A stretch of DNA of 28,897 nt from JAIRTY01 sp050257395 (GTDB taxonomy: Bacteria; Actinomycetota; Actinomycetes; Streptosporangiales; Streptosporangiaceae), in the NCBI GenBank assembly GCA_050257395.1, contig JBLMWU010000328.1, positions 1 to 28,897 on the forward strand, given 5' to 3'. Numbering within the stretch: the stretch's first letter is position 1; the number at the start of each line of letters is the position of its first letter. The notes under the pieces are model-generated. The model made no database searches. It was not told where the DNA came from and saw only the letters and a program-made list of their open reading frames with translations. This document shows positions 25,973 to 28,897 of this stretch, piece after piece. The position numbers were made by a program, and so were the translations under genes.

Positions 25973-26219
25973 GAGGTACTTCGCGTCGGTCAGGAGCATG
26001 GCCTGAACACAGACGGGAGCCTGCAGGACTGGTTCGCGATCCTGTGCGGAATCGCAGGCGCTCCTTCACTCGATGCGTCCGGCACCGGCCCACGCCGATT
26101 GCAGAGCGTGGTTGCCAGTCCCGTGGCCGGCGAGCAAGTAGCCGCCAATCTGGGCGCGACCCTAGGGGTCGATGCTGTACCTGTTGACGCGCCGATCGGG
26201 ACGATCTGGAGCGCCACAT
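25973..26219 (+). pseudogene. Unidentified gene remnant
   Basis: A frame without a start codon reads VEVLRVGQEHGLNTDGSLQ, DWFAILCGIAGAPSLDASG, TGPRRLQSVVASPVAGEQV and AANLGATLGVDAVPVDAPIG. It has the look of real protein (balanced composition, amphipathic helices, GC-rich third positions) but no family I recognise. It is cut on the right by the 3' end of the flavodoxin gene and has no ribosome site on the left. The preceding 25832-25972 shows nothing. Confidence 0.3.
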
Positions 26220-26768
26220 TTACTCTCCGCGCAGTTCGTCGACCCCAAGTTCTGCGGCGATCTGCGCTGCCCAGGCGTCAATGGCCGGCCAGTCGCGGAA
26301 GTCGCCGGCCGGGAGGGCGGTCCGCGCGGCAGGCATGTGCTGCACCAGCCGCTCGCCCAGACCGACCGGCGGCGCGTCCGGGTCGTAGGCGCCGAAGAAG
26401 ACCTGCTCACCCCGCGGGTGCAGCAGCTTCGTGAGCTCGTCGAACTCCTTCGGCCGGCCGGTCTCCAGGACGTTCTTGCCGTCCTTGTCCACCAGGTCGG
26501 TGCCGAGCGGGCCACTGCTGAATAGCCACACCGGCCGCGCCGCGAGTTCCTTGCGATGTCGCCGGGCGAACGTCACGGCCGGCTTCAGCCAGTGGAACAT
26601 GTATGCCGCACCGCCGAGGACGACCGCGTCATAGGGCTCGACGTCCTTGACATCCCCAACGGGCCGGGCCTCCGCTGACAGACCCGCCGCTGTCAGGGCG
26701 GCCGCGACCCGTTCGGCGATCCCGGCAGTGGCGCCATGCCGGGTGGCGTAAGCGACGAGGACTCTCAT
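26220..26768 (-). CDS. Flavodoxin-domain protein
   Basis: A 182-residue FMN-binding flavodoxin-fold protein. The phosphate-binding loop is YATRHGATAGIAE at 7-19. VVLGGAAYMFHWLKPA and WLFSSGPLGTD are the second and third flavin loops typical of the HemG-like/menaquinone-dependent protoporphyrinogen oxidase group of flavodoxins. It is probably a cytosolic electron carrier or quinone-linked oxidoreductase. The ATG at 26766-26768 follows GAGGTG. It is divergent from the small membrane protein across 271 nt that contain two DosR-like boxes. Related flavodoxins in actinobacteria are often found in hypoxia-induced gene islands, which fits. Confidence 0.88.
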   Translation of the reverse strand: MRVLVAYATRHGATAGIAERVAAALTAAGLSAEARPVGDVKDVEPYDAVVLGGAAYMFHWLKPAVTFARRHRKELAARPVWLFSSGPLGTDLVDKDGKNVLETGRPKEFDELTKLLHPRGEQVFFGAYDPDAPPVGLGERLVQHMPAARTALPAGDFRDWPAIDAWAAQIAAELGVDELRGE

Positions 26769-26917
26769 GGCATCACCTCTGTGGTGAAGGGCGCGCCTCC
26801 GCACTCGCCAACGCGACGAACAGGACACCCACGACACCGGCATCCCCCGCCCACGCTTCCGAGCGACCCGGCAGGCTCCGCGACTTGCAGTTTTGCGGCC
26901 AGGCCGGTGGCCCGCCA

Positions 26918-26931
26918 GGGCCGAACGTCAC
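26918..26931 (-). promoter_or_regulatory. DosR/DevR-like box on the flavodoxin side
   Basis: On the minus strand this reads GTGACGTTCGGCCC. It differs from the plus-strand box at 26991-27004 (GGGACGTTTGGCCC) at two positions and lies about 150 nt upstream of the flavodoxin start. The two boxes face opposite ways toward the two divergent genes. Confidence 0.45.
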
Positions 26932-26990
26932 AGATCATCCCCCGGTGATAGGTCCGGAAATACCGCTTGATCCGGGGCCCGGCTGCCGAC

Positions 26991-27004
26991 GGGACGTTTG
27001 GCCC
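26991..27004 (+). promoter_or_regulatory. DosR/DevR-like box on the membrane-protein side
   Basis: GGGACGTTTGGCCC fits the GGGAC-N4-GNCCC shape of DosR/DevR sites. It is 36 nt upstream of the chosen ATG at 27040, close enough to overlap the promoter -35 region or leader. The assignment is inferred from shape and from the mirrored second box. Confidence 0.45.
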
Positions 27005-27039
27005 TGTATTGGGGCTCTTCGTGGTTTCATGATCCGGTC

Positions 27040-27477
27040 ATGGGCTTGGCACGCGGAATCAGCGCAGGCGGGAAGCATGCCGTCGGGGATGATCTGCACG
27101 CGGGCCTGATGCTCGGGGCCGCGTCGCTGGTGGCGGCGTATTGGGCTGACTTTTTCACAGGCGGCCACGTCCGCAGCGATAGCAGCCCGGTGTACCTAGA
27201 GTTCGAGCGGGAGTTCCCGGTGGCGGACGTGGCTGGCTGCTTGGCAGCCAGTGCGGTGTTGCTTCGCCGGGGACATGTGGCTGCTGTCCCCGCGGGCCTG
27301 GCAGCCGGCAGCGCCATGGCGTTCCTGGGTCTGATGGATGTGCTGTTCAACCTCGAGCACGGGATGTACCGGCAGCGGACTTCCCAGATAGCGGTGGAAT
27401 CCCTGATCAATGCCGCCTGCCTGAACCTTCGGCCCGTACACGATGGTCCGGCTGTGGCGGGCTCGCGGGCGGCTTGA
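27040..27477 (+). CDS. Small integral membrane protein, unknown function
   Basis: About 145 residues with likely membrane segments at ~20-40 (HAGLMLGAASLVAAYWADF), ~62-76 (ADVAGCLAASAVLL) and ~79-103 (AAVPAGLAAGSAMAFLGLMD). Between the first and second is an acidic stretch LEFEREFPVAD; after the third comes VLFNLEHGMY. The (F)xxEFPxADxW...FLGLMDVLxxLExGxY layout resembles a small uncharacterised actinobacterial membrane-protein family, but I cannot name it. The start is uncertain: ATG at 27040 has no clear ribosome site, and TTG at 26998 in the same frame would overlap the DosR-like box. The hydrolase gene follows on the same strand after 47 nt. Confidence 0.6.
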   Translation: MGLARGISAGGKHAVGDDLHAGLMLGAASLVAAYWADFFTGGHVRSDSSPVYLEFEREFPVADVAGCLAASAVLLRRGHVAAVPAGLAAGSAMAFLGLMDVLFNLEHGMYRQRTSQIAVESLINAACLNLRPVHDGPAVAGSRAA

Positions 27478-27524
27478 GGCGGCGCAGCAGCACCGGCGCA
27501 GGCCATGACGGACCGGAACCGGTG

Positions 27525-28610
27525 ATGAAGCGTCCGGTGCCGGCCCGGGACGGGTACATCGCATTCCGCGGCTACCGCACGTGGTACCGGATCATGGGAG
27601 AACCGGCGGATCTGCCGGGCCGACGGCCCCTTGTGCTCCTGCATGGCGGGCCTGGCGTCCCCTGGCCAGACCGGTTCGGGTTGCTGGATGAATTCGCCTC
27701 CTCCGGTCGCCCGGTGGTGCTCTACCACCAGCTGGGCTGTGGCCGCTCCGACTGGCCAGATGACCCATCACTGTGGACGGTTGAGCTATTCGTGGAGGAA
27801 CTGCACACCCTCCGGCACGCGCTCGCGCTGGACTCTGTCCACCTGTTCGGGCTGTCCTGGGGCGGGATGCTCGCCTTGGAGTACGCCCTCACACAGCCGG
27901 ACGGACTGCTGAGCATGACGCTGATGGGCACGCTCGCCGACGTCCCGCTATATGCCGAAGAGGCCAAACGGCTCCGTGCCAGCCTCCCCGCCTGCACACG
28001 TCAGACGATGGCCCGCATGGAGGCACGATGGCGCCCCCCACCGGAGCAGGGATCCGGCAAGGTCCGGGCCGGCCGCACCCCACGGCAAATGCGGCGCGCC
28101 GCGCTCATCATGCGCGGGTTCATCCCGCTGCTGGCAGCCCGGCCGGTGCAGCGGATGGCGGCGATAGCATCCGCAGTGCCGGGACTGGAGCGCCTGGCCT
28201 ACGAGACAGCCCGGATTGAGTGGAACCGCCGGCACTTCATCCTGACATTCCCCCCGCCCCTGGCGATGCTGGAGTGCATCGCCGGGACCAACCCGCAAGT
28301 CTTCGAAACAATGTGGGGGCCGGACGACCCCTTGCCGCTTGCGGCCCGGCTGCGCACCTGGTCGGTGGCCGGCAGCCTCGGCCAGATCCAGGTTCCCACG
28401 CTGGTGATCAACGGACGCCATGACGAGGTAACGCCCCGCCAGGCAGCGGTCCTCGCCGGCGGGCTCCCGCACGCCCGGCGGGAGATCTTCGAGCACAGCG
28501 CGCACGCCGTCATGGTCGACGAACCCGAAGCCTTCCTGGCAACCATTCTTGGATTTCTTGACGAGCTGGACCCGAAAGAGCCGCCAGCCGCCCCGGACCT
28601 CGCCGGGTAA
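27525..28610 (+). CDS. Alpha/beta hydrolase, proline iminopeptidase-like
   Basis: A 361-residue alpha/beta-fold hydrolase of peptidase family S33 type. The oxyanion motif LLHGGPGVP is at 38-46, YHQLGCGRSD at 67-76 follows the iminopeptidase pattern (DQ.GxGRS), and the nucleophile elbow GLSWGG gives S111. Acid and base are D300 (NGRHDEVTP) and H327 (HSAHAVMVDEP), so the triad is complete. A helical cap lies between, rich in Arg and Pro, and is longer than usual. It probably releases N-terminal proline or hydrolyses an amide or ester; the substrate is not predictable. The ATG at 27525 has no strong ribosome site, and the frame is open upstream to 27474. Confidence 0.85.
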   Translation: MKRPVPARDGYIAFRGYRTWYRIMGEPADLPGRRPLVLLHGGPGVPWPDRFGLLDEFASSGRPVVLYHQLGCGRSDWPDDPSLWTVELFVEELHTLRHALALDSVHLFGLSWGGMLALEYALTQPDGLLSMTLMGTLADVPLYAEEAKRLRASLPACTRQTMARMEARWRPPPEQGSGKVRAGRTPRQMRRAALIMRGFIPLLAARPVQRMAAIASAVPGLERLAYETARIEWNRRHFILTFPPPLAMLECIAGTNPQVFETMWGPDDPLPLAARLRTWSVAGSLGQIQVPTLVINGRHDEVTPRQAAVLAGGLPHARREIFEHSAHAVMVDEPEAFLATILGFLDELDPKEPPAAPDLAG

Positions 28611-28678
28611 AAGCGCGGCCCGGCCCTGGCCTCCAGAGCCTTATCTACCCCTGGCAGCCCAGCCCGGCTCGCTTTTTT
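28609..28678 (+). terminator. Likely intrinsic terminator after the hydrolase
   Basis: AAAAGCG overlapping the TAA pairs with CGCTTTT at 28670-28676, with further interrupted GC pairing inside (GCCCGG/CCGGGC-like blocks), and is followed by a run of six T. It is one of the few U-tailed hairpins in the window. Confidence 0.5.
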
Positions 28679-28769
28679 CGCCTGCGAGGCCAACGCCGGC
28701 CTGCTCAGACCGAACCCGAACACCTGGCGATCGTTCCCCGTGCGGCAGCGCTGACGCGGGGAATCTGAC

Positions 28770-28897
28770 ATGGGCCCCCGCACACCGCCAGATGGCGAAA
28801 CGGCGCACGAAGGGCACCCCCTGATGAGCGCAGATCTGGTAGATCTGATCGGTCGCACCCCACAGGGCAGCCGACTGATCACCCGTACCGGATCGGC
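28770..28897 (+). CDS. Start of an unidentified gene (cut by window end)
   Basis: An open frame of 42 codons from ATG at 28770 runs off the window: MGPRTPPDGETAHEGHPL then MSADLVDLIGRTPQGSRLI. GCGGGGA lies seven nt before the first ATG. A second in-frame ATG at 28824 may be the true start. The fragment is too short to assign a family. Confidence 0.4.
   Translation, partial: MGPRTPPDGETAHEGHPLMSADLVDLIGRTPQGSRLITRTGS

Overview
The window is high-GC DNA (about 70% by eye) with GC-rich third codon positions, GTG and TTG starts and purine-rich ribosome binding sites. Its gene families are typical of Actinomycetota: an actinobacterial-type five-helix SdhC, AcnA with an ESFPASDP linker, a BTAD/SARP-AAA regulator, several hemerythrin-like proteins and a PduO adenosyltransferase. 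A filamentous, Streptosporangiales- or Streptomyces-like genome fits best, but order and species cannot be fixed from the sequence alone. No tRNA, rRNA or CRISPR array was seen.

Region 1 (1-11.5 kb) is an island of central carbon metabolism. A leftward operon runs gap - CBS/zinc-ribbon protein - pdhA (cut by the window edge). Divergent from it is a rightward operon: a truncated NDH-2 reading frame, sdhC, sdhB (with no sdhA between them), a CxxC AhpD-like protein and aconitase acnA. Then come a leftward tkt-DUF488 pair and a rightward tal. Three promoters of this island (gap, the sdh/acn operon and tal) share one layout: CYTGCAAGGAA, an imperfect inverted repeat TGCA...TGCA, and a second element about 17 nt further on. 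This suggests one regulator or one alternative sigma factor controlling a set of probably paralogous glycolysis, TCA and pentose-phosphate enzymes.

Region 2 (11.6-18.4 kb) deals with iron, oxygen and redox stress. It holds a frameshifted Rieske ferredoxin, a hemerythrin-DUF2249 protein, a Dps-like protein with an altered ferroxidase site, an AhpD-like CxxC protein, a tightly overlapping operon alkA - flavin reductase - PduO-type cobalamin adenosyltransferase, a Cys-rich miniprotein, and two divergent hemerythrins around an AT-rich inverted repeat. Two of the three hemerythrins form a subfamily in which the second-motif His appears as Gln.

Region 3 (18.4-23 kb) has a large SARP/BTAD-AAA-TPR regulator and fpg (mutM). 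Region 4 (23.4-26.2 kb) is a scrap-yard: an IS481-type transposase with two frameshifts, a frameshifted and truncated IS1182-type transposase, a beaten-up metallo-beta-lactamase-fold gene and an unidentified remnant. Region 5 (26.2-28.9 kb) has a flavodoxin divergent from a small membrane protein, an alpha/beta hydrolase of the proline iminopeptidase type, and the start of one more gene. Four 14-bp GGGAC-N4-GNCCC-like palindromes, resembling DosR/DevR boxes, lie in the intergenic regions upstream of tal, before the SARP gene, and on both sides of the flavodoxin/membrane-protein divergence. They hint that parts of this window belong to a hypoxia- or redox-responsive regulon.
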